This document shows, piece by piece, positions 1 to 9,376 of a DNA stretch of 64,000 nucleotides. The translations under genes were made by a program, and so were the position numbers. Source of the DNA: CBDDFS01 sp965227255 (GTDB lineage Bacteria; Bacteroidota; Bacteroidia; Flavobacteriales_E; Vicingaceae); assembly GCA_965227255.1 (NCBI GenBank), contig CBDDFS010000004.1:1-64000 (forward strand), read 5' to 3'. Position 1 is the first letter of the stretch. Every line of letters starts with the position of its first letter. The notes beneath the pieces are model-generated. The model had not been told where the DNA came from. It worked only from the letters and a program-made list of their open reading frames with translations, and made no database searches.

Positions 1-1850
1 ATATTGATAAGCACAACAATCTATGGGTAGGAACGATAGACGGATTGCTCTATTATGAGATCGAAAGCGGAAGGATGAGCCGACTTACCAATGTTCACGG
101 ACTTCCGGGAAATGATATATCTGAGGTTTATGGTGACAAAGAAGGACAGGTCTGGGTAGGTTGCAAGGGAAGGGGACTGGCCAAAATTGTGGACACCACG
201 GTGACTGTTATGGATCTAGGAGGTGATATCACACCGAGCATTATTCGGGAAGACAGACAGAAGAACCTATGGGTTGGTACAGATGGTCAGGGACTTTTCA
301 TTAGTAAAGACAGAGAGTCGATTACAGAGCAATTTACAATTGAAGATGGCTTGCTTGCCAATCTGATAAATCTCCTTGAAGTTGATGAGGACAATAACAT
401 TTGGATCGGAACGAATAAAGGCTTGAATAAATTTGATCGGGAAAATACTCGATTTGTAGCCTACACAGAGCAAGACGGTTTTACCGGAATTGAAACCAAA
501 CCAAAGGCATCATTTCTTGATGCAAGCGGATCACTCTGGTTCGGTACAGTTAATGGCTTAATTAAATACGATCCTTCCAAGGATAAAACGAATAGTCTGC
601 TTCCAGTAATCAGGATTACCGACATCAGTGTAAATCTAAACGATTACAAATGGAGCCAGGGAGATGAATTCAGTTATACAGAAAAAAGTTTCTACTTCAA
701 TTTCAAGGGAATATATCTTACAAATCCGAAATCGGTGAGATACAGATATATGTTGGAAGGAATTGACCCTGACTGGAGTGCTCCCACAGATCTCACTTTT
801 GCCAATTATCCTGCTCTTCCTGATGGAAAGTATACATTCAAAGTAATGGCGTCTAACAACTCCGGTAAGTGGAGTGAAGTTCCGGCCACCTATACATTTC
901 AAATTAATCCTCCTTTCTGGAAAACTTGGTACTTCTATGTATTCTGTGTGATTTTCTTTGGTAGTTGGATCGTTTTTCTAATCAAGAAAAGGGAGGAAAA
1001 TCTTCAGCGTGAAAAGAAAATTCTGGAAGAAAAGGTAGCCGAAAGAACGGCAGAAATTCAAGAGAAAAACAAGGAACTTGCATCCAAGAACAAGGATATT
1101 ACCGATAGTATCCGATATGCGGAAAGAATTCAAAGGGCGATTCTACCACCCGATGATCTCGTGCAAGATCTATTTCCGGACTCTTTTGTCTTTTATCGTC
1201 CCAAGGATATTGTTTCAGGTGACTTCTATTGGGTTTCTTCGTCGGAAGGTCAGCATATGTTCTCTGCTGTAGATTGCACCGGCCATGGAGTGCCAGGAGC
1301 TTTCATGTCTATCGTAGGGCATAATTTGCTCGACAAGATTGTCAAGGAAGAGAAGATTCTACAGCCATCATTGATCCTGGATCATTTGAATAATGCCGTT
1401 TCTGATACTCTTCGACAACGAAGTGATAGCAACGAAGTGAAGGATGGAATGGACCTGGGTCTTGTTAGCATTAATGCTAAGCAAATGAAGATGCAATATT
1501 CCGGGGCTCACAATCCAATGTATATCTGTAGAAAGGGCGAATTAATAGAAACCAAGGCCGATAAATTTGCCATTGGAAGTTTTATTAGGGGTGAAAAGAG
1601 AATATTCACGAATCACGAATACGATCTGGAAAAGGGTGATGTTATTTACGTATTTTCGGACGGATTTCCAGATCAGTTTGGCGGTCCCAATGGAAAGAAA
1701 TACAAGTACAGACCGTTCAAAGAATTCATACTTGCCAATAGCGAAAAGCCCATGCAGGAGCAGATGAAACTATTGGAAGAAGAATTCATCCGATGGCTCG
1801 GAAATCATGAGCAAATTGATGATGTAATCATTTTTGGAGTCAGAGTCTAA
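1..1850 (+). CDS. Two-component-regulator propeller / SpoIIE-type phosphatase signalling protein (5' truncated)
   Basis: The reading frame is already open at base 3 and carries a propeller repeat before any start codon, so the gene begins upstream of the window. In the visible 615 residues the order is: Reg_prop repeats (NLWVGT, NIWIGTNKGL, SLWFGTVNGL) over about residues 1-200; a Y_Y_Y domain at about 205-300; one transmembrane helix near 305-322; a charged coiled coil to about 385; then a PP2C/SpoIIE phosphatase domain (DIVSGDFYW, DCTGHGVPGAFMS, FSDGFPDQFGG, IDDVIIFGV). The layout implies a periplasmic sensor driving a cytoplasmic serine/threonine phosphatase, as in Bacteroidota partner-switching or stress signalling. 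The ligand and phosphoprotein partner are not visible. The next gene starts 2 bases downstream and is probably co-transcribed. Confidence 0.88.
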   Translation, partial: IDKHNNLWVGTIDGLLYYEIESGRMSRLTNVHGLPGNDISEVYGDKEGQVWVGCKGRGLAKIVDTTVTVMDLGGDITPSIIREDRQKNLWVGTDGQGLFISKDRESITEQFTIEDGLLANLINLLEVDEDNNIWIGTNKGLNKFDRENTRFVAYTEQDGFTGIETKPKASFLDASGSLWFGTVNGLIKYDPSKDKTNSLLPVIRITDISVNLNDYKWSQGDEFSYTEKSFYFNFKGIYLTNPKSVRYRYMLEGIDPDWSAPTDLTFANYPALPDGKYTFKVMASNNSGKWSEVPATYTFQINPPFWKTWYFYVFCVIFFGSWIVFLIKKREENLQREKKILEEKVAERTAEIQEKNKELASKNKDITDSIRYAERIQRAILPPDDLVQDLFPDSFVFYRPKDIVSGDFYWVSSSEGQHMFSAVDCTGHGVPGAFMSIVGHNLLDKIVKEEKILQPSLILDHLNNAVSDTLRQRSDSNEVKDGMDLGLVSINAKQMKMQYSGAHNPMYICRKGELIETKADKFAIGSFIRGEKRIFTNHEYDLEKGDVIYVFSDGFPDQFGGPNGKKYKYRPFKEFILANSEKPMQEQMKLLEEEFIRWLGNHEQIDDVIIFGVRV

Positions 1851-1852
1851 CT

Positions 1853-2971
1853 ATGTCTATAGAATTAAGAGAAGTTAAGGATAAGAAGGGTGCAAAGAAG
1901 TTTGTAGACCTTCAGTTCGAAATATACAAGAACAATAATTTCTGGGTTCCGCCTATTAAAAAGGACGAGATAAAAGCCCTTCTTCCTGAAAGTAATCCCG
2001 CTTATAAATTCTGCGATGCCAAATTCTGGATCGCATACAGGGATGGTAAAGCTGTCGGAAGAATTGGAGCCATCGTAAATCATCAGTACAACCAAAAGGT
2101 TGATAAGAAATACGGTAGGGTAAACAGGATTGAATTCATTGATGATGCGGAAGTTTTTGATGCATTAATTGATAAGGCTGAGTCATGGATCAAGGAGCAG
2201 GGAATGGAACTTGTTCATGGGCCTTTGGGATTTTCAAATCTCGACACCCAGGGATTACAAGTGGAAGGCTTTGACCGGCTGCAAGTGATAGCCTCTGTAT
2301 ACCATCATGAGTATTACATGAGGCATTTTGAAAGAAAGGGATATGAGAAGGAGAACGATTGGGTAGAATTCCGGCTTAAGTTAAGTGAGCAAGCCGTGAA
2401 TAAAGGAAGTAGAGGCGCTGCGATAATTTCCAAAAGGTTTGGTTTTGAGTTGGTGGAAATTCCGGGAAAGAAGGAATTGAAACAATATTCTCACAGAATA
2501 TTCGAAATCCTCAATGAAGCATTTGTCGAATTGCCATATGTGGCTGAGTTGAATGATGACATGATTGAGGATTACACCAAAAAGTATTTTGAAATCCTGG
2601 ATCCTTATTTCATAACACTTGTAAAGAAGGAGGAAGAAATAATTGGATTCTTTATCGGATTACCTAATCTCTCAGAGGCCATGCAGAAAGCTAAAGGCAA
2701 ACTATTCCCATTTGGCTTTACGCATGTTATGAAGGCGCTCAAGAAACCAAAAGTAATTGACATGATGTTGACAGGTGTTCTTCCTGAGCATCAATCTTCG
2801 GGAGTTGCGGTGATTTTGGTAGGTGAATTGCAGAGGAGAATGCTGGAGAGAGGTATTGATACTTTAGAGACTACAGGTGTCTTTGAAACGAATCATAACG
2901 TAATTTCTAATTGGAAGAACTACGACGGTGATCAGTACAAAAGGCGGCGCTGTTACGTAAAATCGATATAA
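1853..2971 (+). CDS. GNAT-like acyltransferase-fold protein, function unknown
   Basis: This 372-residue cytoplasmic protein has no signal peptide. The N-terminal half contains a segment typical of GNAT N-acetyltransferases (FWIAYRDGKAVGRIGAI, beta4-like strand with GRIGA). The C-terminal half looks like a second degenerate GNAT fold (FFIGLPNLSEAM, then SGVAVILVGELQRRMLERG, which resembles an acetyl-CoA pyrophosphate loop and helix). Proteins like this are common and uncharacterised in Bacteroidota. The ATG lies 2 bases after the stop of the signalling gene, so translation is probably coupled. The substrate cannot be deduced. A strong terminator follows directly. Confidence 0.6.
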   Translation: MSIELREVKDKKGAKKFVDLQFEIYKNNNFWVPPIKKDEIKALLPESNPAYKFCDAKFWIAYRDGKAVGRIGAIVNHQYNQKVDKKYGRVNRIEFIDDAEVFDALIDKAESWIKEQGMELVHGPLGFSNLDTQGLQVEGFDRLQVIASVYHHEYYMRHFERKGYEKENDWVEFRLKLSEQAVNKGSRGAAIISKRFGFELVEIPGKKELKQYSHRIFEILNEAFVELPYVAELNDDMIEDYTKKYFEILDPYFITLVKKEEEIIGFFIGLPNLSEAMQKAKGKLFPFGFTHVMKALKKPKVIDMMLTGVLPEHQSSGVAVILVGELQRRMLERGIDTLETTGVFETNHNVISNWKNYDGDQYKRRRCYVKSI

Positions 2972-3001
2972 AAAAAGTCCCGTCAATCGACGGGACTTTT
3001 T
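2972..3001. terminator. Bidirectional intrinsic terminator
   Basis: A perfect 8-bp GC-rich stem (GTCCCGTC / GACGGGAC) with an AATC loop is flanked by an A-run on the left and a T-run on the right. It therefore works in both directions. It sits between the + strand GNAT-like gene (stop at 2971) and the end of the - strand esterase-like gene (3021). Confidence 0.93.
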
Positions 3002-3020
3002 CTTTAACCGTGTTCTTTGC

Positions 3021-4472
3021 TTAGTTAACTACGATCTTTTTGCTCACAACTCCATGAGAAGTTTCAATTCTCACAAAGTAGAGTCCTTTTTCATAATTCG
3101 TCACATCAATGGCGAACTTCCTGTTTCTTTCGTTCTGATCAAAGAATACTTGTTTTCCAGAAACATTGAATACAGAAACTGAATTCACGTCCAAACTTGA
3201 AGCAATATTGATCACATCCTGAGCAGGGTTTGGATAAGCATTTACAAACTCTTCCAGTTTTTCCTGATCCTGAACACCTACAGTATTTCCAGGTAGAAGG
3301 AGAACCTGAACGGCTCGTGGACAGAAATATCCCATGATGGTATCGATGTAGGCTAAAGCCTTTGGTTTATTGGCACATGGATTGGCCGCTGAACCAAAAC
3401 CAGTACATGTAGTATCGATACATGGACTATTCTCATTATACCAAGCCCATGGCTCATATCCATTCACAGCACCAGGGAAAGGATAAAGTCCGCTGTGAGG
3501 CGTTCTTGCAGCAGCTTCCTGACTGATCGCATCTGAGAAGAACTGATCGCTCAAATCTTGATTACCAAGAGCGGTTGCATACCTTGAAAGATCATGACTT
3601 CCACTTACTTCAATTACAGGTTGCCCCGTGGCCGCTACAATTACAACATCGGTACCGTATGGTGTTAAGGCATCGTCGACCCCATGGAAGGAAACGATAG
3701 GAATTTCTCCGGCTTCCTGCCAACTTGTGTCGGCCATTGCACCACCAAGGTTAAGTGCCATATGTGCGTCAGATGAAGGTCCGGCATTTCCGTAATAATT
3801 CAAGCTTCCGCCTCGACCATTCCAGTCACCCATAATATCCATATCAATGAAAGGATCCAGGGTTTGAGAATTTCTGAATTTTAACAATTGTGTTTCTGCG
3901 GTGTCATTTAAGGCGCTGTAAGCCAAAGCAAGATAACCTCCGGAATTAGATCCACCTACAATTACCCTGTTCGTATCAACGCCGTATGTAGACTGGTTTA
4001 CTTTAAAGTATCTTACACAAGCCTTCATGTCCTGAAGTGCTCTGTACACTGCCTGCATGATGGTTCCTGCCCTTACATCGGCATCTGTTGATAGTGGATT
4101 CCAGCCAAGGCGGTAGTCCATAGCAACAGCTACATATCCTCGCTTAGCAAACTGATTGCACATTTCAACGATCGCACTGTCTTTGCGATCTCCTAGAGGC
4201 AATGTATTAGCTACACACTTGGGAAGGAAACTTCCTGCATGAGAAAGTATTACAATAGGCCTTTCCGTCTCTGTATCACCATTGGGTTCATAGACATCGC
4301 AGTAAAGTTTAATGACATCCGGTGTCCCGGTTAAAACAGAATAATTAGAGTCATATTCCACGTCTGTTGTTACATCAACATCCGTAAAGACTTCATCAAT
4401 ATAACGCACCTGTGACATCAGCATGGTTGCTGTGGCACACATGGCTATAACCATAGTAAATATTCGTTTCAT
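3021..4472 (-). CDS. Secreted alpha/beta-hydrolase (esterase-like) with T9SS sorting domain
   Basis: This 483-residue protein starts with a signal peptide (MKRIFTMVIAMCATATMLMS). An alpha/beta-hydrolase core follows: an oxyanion-type segment (PIVILSHAGSFL), the elbow VGGSNSGGYLALAY near residues 172-186, and an acid/histidine region around SFHGVDDALTPYG. The last 75 residues form a type A T9SS sorting domain (YPNPAQDVINI near the start, KGLYFVRIE near the end), so it should be exported and attached to the surface or released. The elbow reads G-S-N-S-G-G: the usual GxSxG nucleophile position is Asn, or the nucleophile is the following Ser. Activity is therefore uncertain. It lies 48 bases downstream of a TonB-dependent receptor on the same strand and is probably its partner in nutrient uptake. 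Confidence 0.8.
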   Translation of the reverse strand: MKRIFTMVIAMCATATMLMSQVRYIDEVFTDVDVTTDVEYDSNYSVLTGTPDVIKLYCDVYEPNGDTETERPIVILSHAGSFLPKCVANTLPLGDRKDSAIVEMCNQFAKRGYVAVAMDYRLGWNPLSTDADVRAGTIMQAVYRALQDMKACVRYFKVNQSTYGVDTNRVIVGGSNSGGYLALAYSALNDTAETQLLKFRNSQTLDPFIDMDIMGDWNGRGGSLNYYGNAGPSSDAHMALNLGGAMADTSWQEAGEIPIVSFHGVDDALTPYGTDVVIVAATGQPVIEVSGSHDLSRYATALGNQDLSDQFFSDAISQEAAARTPHSGLYPFPGAVNGYEPWAWYNENSPCIDTTCTGFGSAANPCANKPKALAYIDTIMGYFCPRAVQVLLLPGNTVGVQDQEKLEEFVNAYPNPAQDVINIASSLDVNSVSVFNVSGKQVFFDQNERNRKFAIDVTNYEKGLYFVRIETSHGVVSKKIVVN

Positions 4473-4487
4473 GAAAATTGATTTTAG

Positions 4488-4503
4488 TTTACCTAAAGGT
4501 AAA
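4488..4503. promoter_or_regulatory. Short palindrome between receptor and esterase genes
   Basis: A 6-bp inverted repeat, TTTACC-TAAA-GGTAAA, lies about 16 bases upstream of the esterase ATG on the reverse strand, next to a run of ten A/T. It could be an operator or an mRNA hairpin near the start codon. It is not a terminator for this strand, because the T-run precedes the stem. Confidence 0.3.
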
Positions 4504-4520
4504 AAAAAATCGATATGACG

Positions 4521-7355
4521 CTAATTAAATGAATTCAGCTCGTAGAGGATGGAGAAGTAGGCCAGTCGTCCTATTCGAGGTCCACCATAGGTTTGATAAC
4601 TGCGATTATCAGTCAGGTTGGAAGCGCCTAATTTGAAGGTTGTATTCCATCTTTTATGATTGTAACTGACCTGAGCATCAAGCATGTAATAGGTAGGAAT
4701 TCTTCCTGTGAATTGAGGTGACCCCTCAAATAAGAAGCCCTCGATCCATTTGTAATTCACGCTAAAACCAAGACCGTGGATGTAGTTTTCTCCTAGCCTG
4801 ACCCTGATGTCTCTTCCATTCAATCCAATGTTGTATTTGTGTTCAGGCGTATTGTAGGCAGGTACGATGGGATCATCAATACTGAGTTTGTTCAATACAT
4901 TCCATGAGTAATTACCATTAAATGCGAGGTACTTTGCAAAGTAATAATTGAAACCAATACTGAAACCCTGCGTCGTTACTCTTGTTTCAGAGTTAGCCGA
5001 AACCCTGTAGACCTGGTCGATCAGACCTATATTGAGTGAATCATTTATTGTAATGTCGGCTCCTACGAGAAAACCGAGGAAATCTCTGTAAACACTGTAA
5101 TAATAGCTGGCATCCAGAAAGAGCCTGTTATTCATAAGTGAACCTTTGTATCCAAGTTCAATGGTTCGAACCTTTTCCGGTCGCACAGGGTCAACATTGA
5201 AATACTCAAGTGTATCCCTGTTGAAAAATTGACCCGAATAGGCATCAAAGAACGAAGGTACAGTAACCAATGAATCATAACCTTCCAGATTCCCAATGAG
5301 AATGGCTCTACCAACATTGTAGTACAAGTATTGATCAGCAAGAGTAGGATTTCGAATGGCTGAAGAGAAAGATGTTCTGAAGGTATGATTAGGCTTAGGA
5401 GAATACACCACGGAAGCAGCAGGGGAGGTGACAGGATCAAAGTTTTCATTCTTATCCACTCGACCTGTGACGGAGATGAGCATCCTTTCCTGTAAAATTC
5501 TGATCTGGAAGCCGACATAGGATCCAACTTCTGAATTGGTGATGACTCTGCCATTGGTATCGCTGAAAATGGTACCCTTTGAATCGGGTTGATACATTCT
5601 GGCGCTGACCCCTAGTTTTATCTTTAACCAATTGTTATTAAGCTCTTTATGGTCGAAAGTGTATTCTACAACACCGTGATTCAAAGCCGATTTGTCATAG
5701 AAGGCAGAACCGCCTTCCAGAAAGGTTCTTTTGGAGGTTATGGAAGCGAAAGCAGAATCAAACTCCGGTGTTCCTGGAACGAATCTCGAACGGTTGAACG
5801 AAAAGTTACCTTCGCCATCAGCGAAATTTCTTGTGTCGGCATGCCATGCGTTCAGTGAGTCAATATTTTCTGCCAAAACCATGTCAACCACATTGTCAAT
5901 ACTGTCGCGGTTATTCAGCCAATCAAAGAAGTATTCGGGATCATTGGGATCAGGATATCCCGGTAGATCCTGAACCTTCTGTGCATAATTCCTTTGCCAG
6001 TATCCGGCATATTCCTGACTCCAGAAGTTATTGTCTTTAACTTCCGATTGAAGTAGCAAAGCCGTGAATACGGCATCATAAGATTTACCGGCGTCTTCCT
6101 GGGTTCTATACACTCGAACAGAGAACTTATCTTTCTTTTTGTATTCACCGATAAACTGATGAATCTGCAAGTCTTTCAAACTATATCGGTTGTCACCCTG
6201 GTATACAGTCGTCCCTGTTCCGTAGTTGTACGCCAACTTAATCTCCGACTGATTTTTAAATTTATAATGCAGAGAAGGGGAGAACTTGATATTCTTCGTG
6301 TTATAATCAACCAGATCCACTTCTTCATAGCCCGTCCTGTAGATCACCCCCAAACCCGGATTGATCAACCTTCCTCTTGAATCATCAAAGTCGTTTTGCC
6401 CGGGAATCAGATTCTCGTCACCATATCTGTTTACGGCATCATAACCACCAGGATTCGTTTCTCCTTTTTCTGACTGGTCGGTAGGTGACATATTATCGGC
6501 TTCCCAATCATAGGCCTCCATATAGTGGAAATTCACCTTGTAGGCGAAATTCTCATAATCGGCTTTAAATATCTTGTGGGCATTGGCAAATCTGAAGCCA
6601 AGTTCCCGAAGATCTCTTTCACCAACCTTTCCCATGACACTAAGACCCTTGTGGATAAAAGGACTTTTTGTCTCCATGTTTATAACGCCGTTGAAGGCAT
6701 TCGGACCATAGAGCGCTGAATTGGCCCCGACAATGAGCTCTACGCGTTGAACATCCAGATCATTAGCGCCGGCAAAATTTCCGACCGAAAAGTTTAGTCC
6801 AGGAGCCTGATTGTCAATTCCGTCAATGAGCTGTAATGTTCTAACCGGACTCGTGCTGTTGAAACCACGAGTGTTAACGATCTTAAAACCCATGCTGGCA
6901 GAAGTAAGATCCACTCCTTTCAAATGACCAAGGCCATCATAGAAATTAACAGCAGGTGTTTCTTTTACGGCCAGGGCATCCATGGATTCCACCGTTACAG
7001 GCGACTCTTTTTCTTTTTCTGTGATGCGACTGTCAATTACCGAAACGGCCTCGAGAGCAACATTATCAGTATTCAGCTTAACCTTGAGATCTTTTTTCGG
7101 CTCCTGCACATTTATCTCCTGACTTTCATAGCCTACGTAAGAGACGACAAGAACAGCCGGAAAGCCATTGCTGATTTCAAGAGTGAATTTTCCGTCAAAA
7201 TCTGTCGTTGTACCGTTGGAAGTTCCTTTTTCGAGGATTGCTGCGCCGAAAAGCTTTTCTCCTGTCTGTGGGTCTTCAATAACCCCCGAGACCTCTTGAG
7301 CCTGAGATAATAAAGAAAAGACGATTCCCGTCAACAACAACGCAAACGCACGCAT
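4521..7355 (-). CDS. TonB-dependent outer-membrane receptor with carboxypeptidase-regulatory-like N-domain
   Basis: This is a 944-residue protein. A signal peptide (MRAFALLLTGIVFSLLSQAQ) is followed by a CarboxypepD_reg-like domain at about 22-105 (VSGVIEDPQTGEKLFGA, TDFDGKFTLEI, VVSYVGYESQEI). The plug domain spans about 115-230 (IVNTRGFNSTSPVRTLQLIDG, VELIVGANSALYGPNAFNGV), and the rest is a 22-strand-type beta-barrel ending in a C-terminal aromatic strand (ILYELNSF). It should import a ligand across the outer membrane using TonB energy. The ligand is not evident. It has no SusD partner, so it is not a classical glycan SusCD pair. The secreted esterase-like gene downstream suggests an ester-containing substrate (inference). 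Confidence 0.92.
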   Translation of the reverse strand: MRAFALLLTGIVFSLLSQAQEVSGVIEDPQTGEKLFGAAILEKGTSNGTTTDFDGKFTLEISNGFPAVLVVSYVGYESQEINVQEPKKDLKVKLNTDNVALEAVSVIDSRITEKEKESPVTVESMDALAVKETPAVNFYDGLGHLKGVDLTSASMGFKIVNTRGFNSTSPVRTLQLIDGIDNQAPGLNFSVGNFAGANDLDVQRVELIVGANSALYGPNAFNGVINMETKSPFIHKGLSVMGKVGERDLRELGFRFANAHKIFKADYENFAYKVNFHYMEAYDWEADNMSPTDQSEKGETNPGGYDAVNRYGDENLIPGQNDFDDSRGRLINPGLGVIYRTGYEEVDLVDYNTKNIKFSPSLHYKFKNQSEIKLAYNYGTGTTVYQGDNRYSLKDLQIHQFIGEYKKKDKFSVRVYRTQEDAGKSYDAVFTALLLQSEVKDNNFWSQEYAGYWQRNYAQKVQDLPGYPDPNDPEYFFDWLNNRDSIDNVVDMVLAENIDSLNAWHADTRNFADGEGNFSFNRSRFVPGTPEFDSAFASITSKRTFLEGGSAFYDKSALNHGVVEYTFDHKELNNNWLKIKLGVSARMYQPDSKGTIFSDTNGRVITNSEVGSYVGFQIRILQERMLISVTGRVDKNENFDPVTSPAASVVYSPKPNHTFRTSFSSAIRNPTLADQYLYYNVGRAILIGNLEGYDSLVTVPSFFDAYSGQFFNRDTLEYFNVDPVRPEKVRTIELGYKGSLMNNRLFLDASYYYSVYRDFLGFLVGADITINDSLNIGLIDQVYRVSANSETRVTTQGFSIGFNYYFAKYLAFNGNYSWNVLNKLSIDDPIVPAYNTPEHKYNIGLNGRDIRVRLGENYIHGLGFSVNYKWIEGFLFEGSPQFTGRIPTYYMLDAQVSYNHKRWNTTFKLGASNLTDNRSYQTYGGPRIGRLAYFSILYELNSFN

Positions 7356-7415
7356 CTAAACTTGAAAAATGGTAAGGTTTGATAAAGAAACGAAATTATC
7401 TTCTAATCAAAGAAG

Positions 7416-8153
7416 CTATTCATTTCGATAGAATTCATTAACAATGGTTTCTCTGCATTGTTCTATGACTCCGGGTAATTCGCTCTCGGATACACCGTTC
7501 AGCGAAAAGGGTTTGTGTACCACAAGTTCAGCTTTTCCCGGTAACAGATTGAAACTGCCACTGGGGAGAATTTTCCGTGTTCCTTTTACGGTCATGGGCA
7601 GGATGGGTAGATTCAGGTCCATGGCAACTTTGAATGCTCCTTTCTTAAAGCGACCAATTTCTCCGTTTTTGCTTCGTGTTCCTTCCGGGAAGAACATAAT
7701 GGATGTGCCATTGACGATCTTGCTTTTTGCTGCATTGATTGATTCAATGGCTTTCTGGTTGTCACTTCTGTCAACATAGATAAAATCCAGTTTATCGCAG
7801 GCCCAACCAATGAATGGCACTTTTCGAAGCTCCTGCTTCATCACCCATTTAAGGTCCATAAATAACCAACCGTAAACTACGAATATGTCAAAGTGACTTT
7901 GATGATTGGAAACGACCACATAGGATTGCTTTCGGTCTATATTTTCAAGTCCATGGGTTTTCACCCACATGGGCGTAAGGGCGCTACACAATCTCGACCA
8001 GGATATCCCACCAACAAGACTTCCCGTGCGGGCATTAATAAGTACTCCTAATGTAACAGCAAGAATTGAAAAGAAAGCCGCCGACAGTCCGAGGATAGGA
8101 ACGAAAATCAGCCATTTATAAGGTTGATAGAGAAGCCACAATATCTTCTTCAT
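7416..8153 (-). CDS. plsC: 1-acyl-sn-glycerol-3-phosphate acyltransferase (PlsC family)
   Basis: This 245-residue protein has two N-terminal hydrophobic segments (about 12-42) followed by the PlsC acyltransferase domain. Motif I, NHQSHFD, is at 83-89 (catalytic His84 and Asp89) and motif III, FPEGTRS, at 155-161. Family function: acylation of lysophosphatidic acid to phosphatidic acid at the cytoplasmic membrane. The start is ATG at 8153, immediately after the stop of the SUI1-like gene, and it is the last gene of a four-gene reverse operon (LtaS-like, lipid kinase, SUI1-like, plsC). In that setting it could re-acylate or replenish phosphatidic acid along with the upstream lipid kinase (inference). 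Confidence 0.88.
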   Translation of the reverse strand: MKKILWLLYQPYKWLIFVPILGLSAAFFSILAVTLGVLINARTGSLVGGISWSRLCSALTPMWVKTHGLENIDRKQSYVVVSNHQSHFDIFVVYGWLFMDLKWVMKQELRKVPFIGWACDKLDFIYVDRSDNQKAIESINAAKSKIVNGTSIMFFPEGTRSKNGEIGRFKKGAFKVAMDLNLPILPMTVKGTRKILPSGSFNLLPGKAELVVHKPFSLNGVSESELPGVIEQCRETIVNEFYRNE

Positions 8154-8492
8154 TTAAACTCCTGAGATCTTGATCTTAAATCCTTCATTCTTCAGGTAAT
8201 CGGATACTTTATCAATGAAATTTCCCTGAAGAAGTATATCACCATCTTTACTCGTTCCGCCACAACCGCACAGACCTTTTAATTTCTTCTCAAGATTTTT
8301 CAGGTCGTCATTGGAACCCACGAAACCTGTAATTACCGTAACTGTTTTCCCCTTGCGGTTTTTTCGGTCCGGATAGATTTTCAAATTTTGCTGTGTATTT
8401 GGCAGCGTATCCAGTTCGTCATTTCCCTCAAATTCAAATTCGAAATCAGGATTGGTGGAATAGACCACGTTTTTCTTCTTTGATTTTTTCAT
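8154..8492 (-). CDS. SUI1/YciH-family translation factor
   Basis: This small basic protein of 112 residues has a C-terminal SUI1/eIF1-like domain: basic GKTVTVITGF followed by KLKGLCGCGGTSKDGDILLQG, the typical YciH signature, and an IDKVSDYLKNEGFKIK helix-strand tail. Bacterial YciH-type proteins are thought to influence start-codon selection or stress-time translation. I chose ATG at 8492 (MKKSKKKN); a TTG two codons upstream at 8498 is the alternative. The gene is tightly packed: the upstream lipid-kinase stop lies 2 bases before this ATG, and plsC starts directly after its stop. A translation factor inside a membrane-lipid operon is unusual. Confidence 0.85.
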   Translation of the reverse strand: MKKSKKKNVVYSTNPDFEFEFEGNDELDTLPNTQQNLKIYPDRKNRKGKTVTVITGFVGSNDDLKNLEKKLKGLCGCGGTSKDGDILLQGNFIDKVSDYLKNEGFKIKISGV

Positions 8493-8494
8493 AC

Positions 8495-9376
8495 TCAACA
8501 GATTACATTCAGGGACTTCGGTTTCATTTCAACTTTTACGGTCTTATTGATTTCGATCGGATCTCCATCGATATGCGCCAATCCATCAGTGCCTTCAATG
8601 GTAAAAGATTGGGCTTTGAAAATATCAAATTTCTTATTCTTTCGAACTGTGCCTGTCATCACTTTTAGAAGAAATATAATGGAACCGAAGAAACTGATAG
8701 GCCTCAGAACACAAACATCGGCCATTCCATCGGCAATATCCGCTTTTGGAGCAATTTTAGCATTGTTTCCATATTGGGCAGAATTTGCAACACTGAGCAT
8801 TATACTGTCATATTCTTTATTTCCATCCTCAGTTTTGACCATGAAGTGGAACTTTTCAATGTTGCGGCCGAGACGCAGAATGATCTTGAGGTAGTTAAAC
8901 CAACCTCTTCTGGTGCTTTCTGAAAAGGCCTTACTCACATGAGCGTCAAAACCTATTCCAGCCATATTCAAAAAGATGTGCCCGTCTAATTCTCCCGTAT
9001 CTATAATTACTTTTCTGCCCTGGATCACTCTTCTCAGAGATGCTGATGTACTCATTGGGATTCCCAGATGTCGCGCCAGTCCGTTGCCTGATCCCTTTGG
9101 GATAATACCAAGTTTCACATCTGTTCCCACCAATTCTCGTCCCACTTCATTCACTGTGCCATCACCGCCAACAGCAACAATGGTGTCAAAACCACATGCA
9201 ACACCTTTTCGTGACAGAGCAGATCCATCACCGACCTGATAAGTTTCATGAAAAGCATACCTCAGACCTTTTTTCTCACAGAGTTTTCGGATTTGCCTGA
9301 TCGCCTTCGTGCCACTTCCGTGACCAGAAACGGGATTAATAATGAAGAAAACTCCACCCTTTTTTTCATTCTCCAT
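8495..9376 (-). CDS. Diacylglycerol kinase-like lipid kinase (YegS/DgkB family)
   Basis: This 293-residue soluble kinase of the diacylglycerol/sphingosine kinase superfamily carries INPVSGHGSG at about 13-22, the nucleotide-binding GGDGTVNEV at 70-78, and PKGSGNGLARHLG at 93-105. A beta-sandwich C-domain ends with the HIDGDP motif. The likely reaction is phosphorylation of diacylglycerol or a related lipid at the inner face of the membrane. Its ATG lies inside the last codons of the upstream LtaS-like gene (11-base overlap), so the two are translationally coupled. LtaS-type transfer of a glycerophosphate head group leaves diacylglycerol, which this enzyme could recycle (inference from neighbours and the known Gram-positive LtaS/DgkB logic). 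Confidence 0.86.
   Translation of the reverse strand: MENEKKGGVFFIINPVSGHGSGTKAIRQIRKLCEKKGLRYAFHETYQVGDGSALSRKGVACGFDTIVAVGGDGTVNEVGRELVGTDVKLGIIPKGSGNGLARHLGIPMSTSASLRRVIQGRKVIIDTGELDGHIFLNMAGIGFDAHVSKAFSESTRRGWFNYLKIILRLGRNIEKFHFMVKTEDGNKEYDSIMLSVANSAQYGNNAKIAPKADIADGMADVCVLRPISFFGSIIFLLKVMTGTVRKNKKFDIFKAQSFTIEGTDGLAHIDGDPIEINKTVKVEMKPKSLNVIC

Noticed and set aside
5649..7310. Several open frames of 60-130 codons opposite the TonB-dependent receptor
   Set aside because: They lie fully inside a well-supported gene, have no domain or signal, and look like shadow frames.
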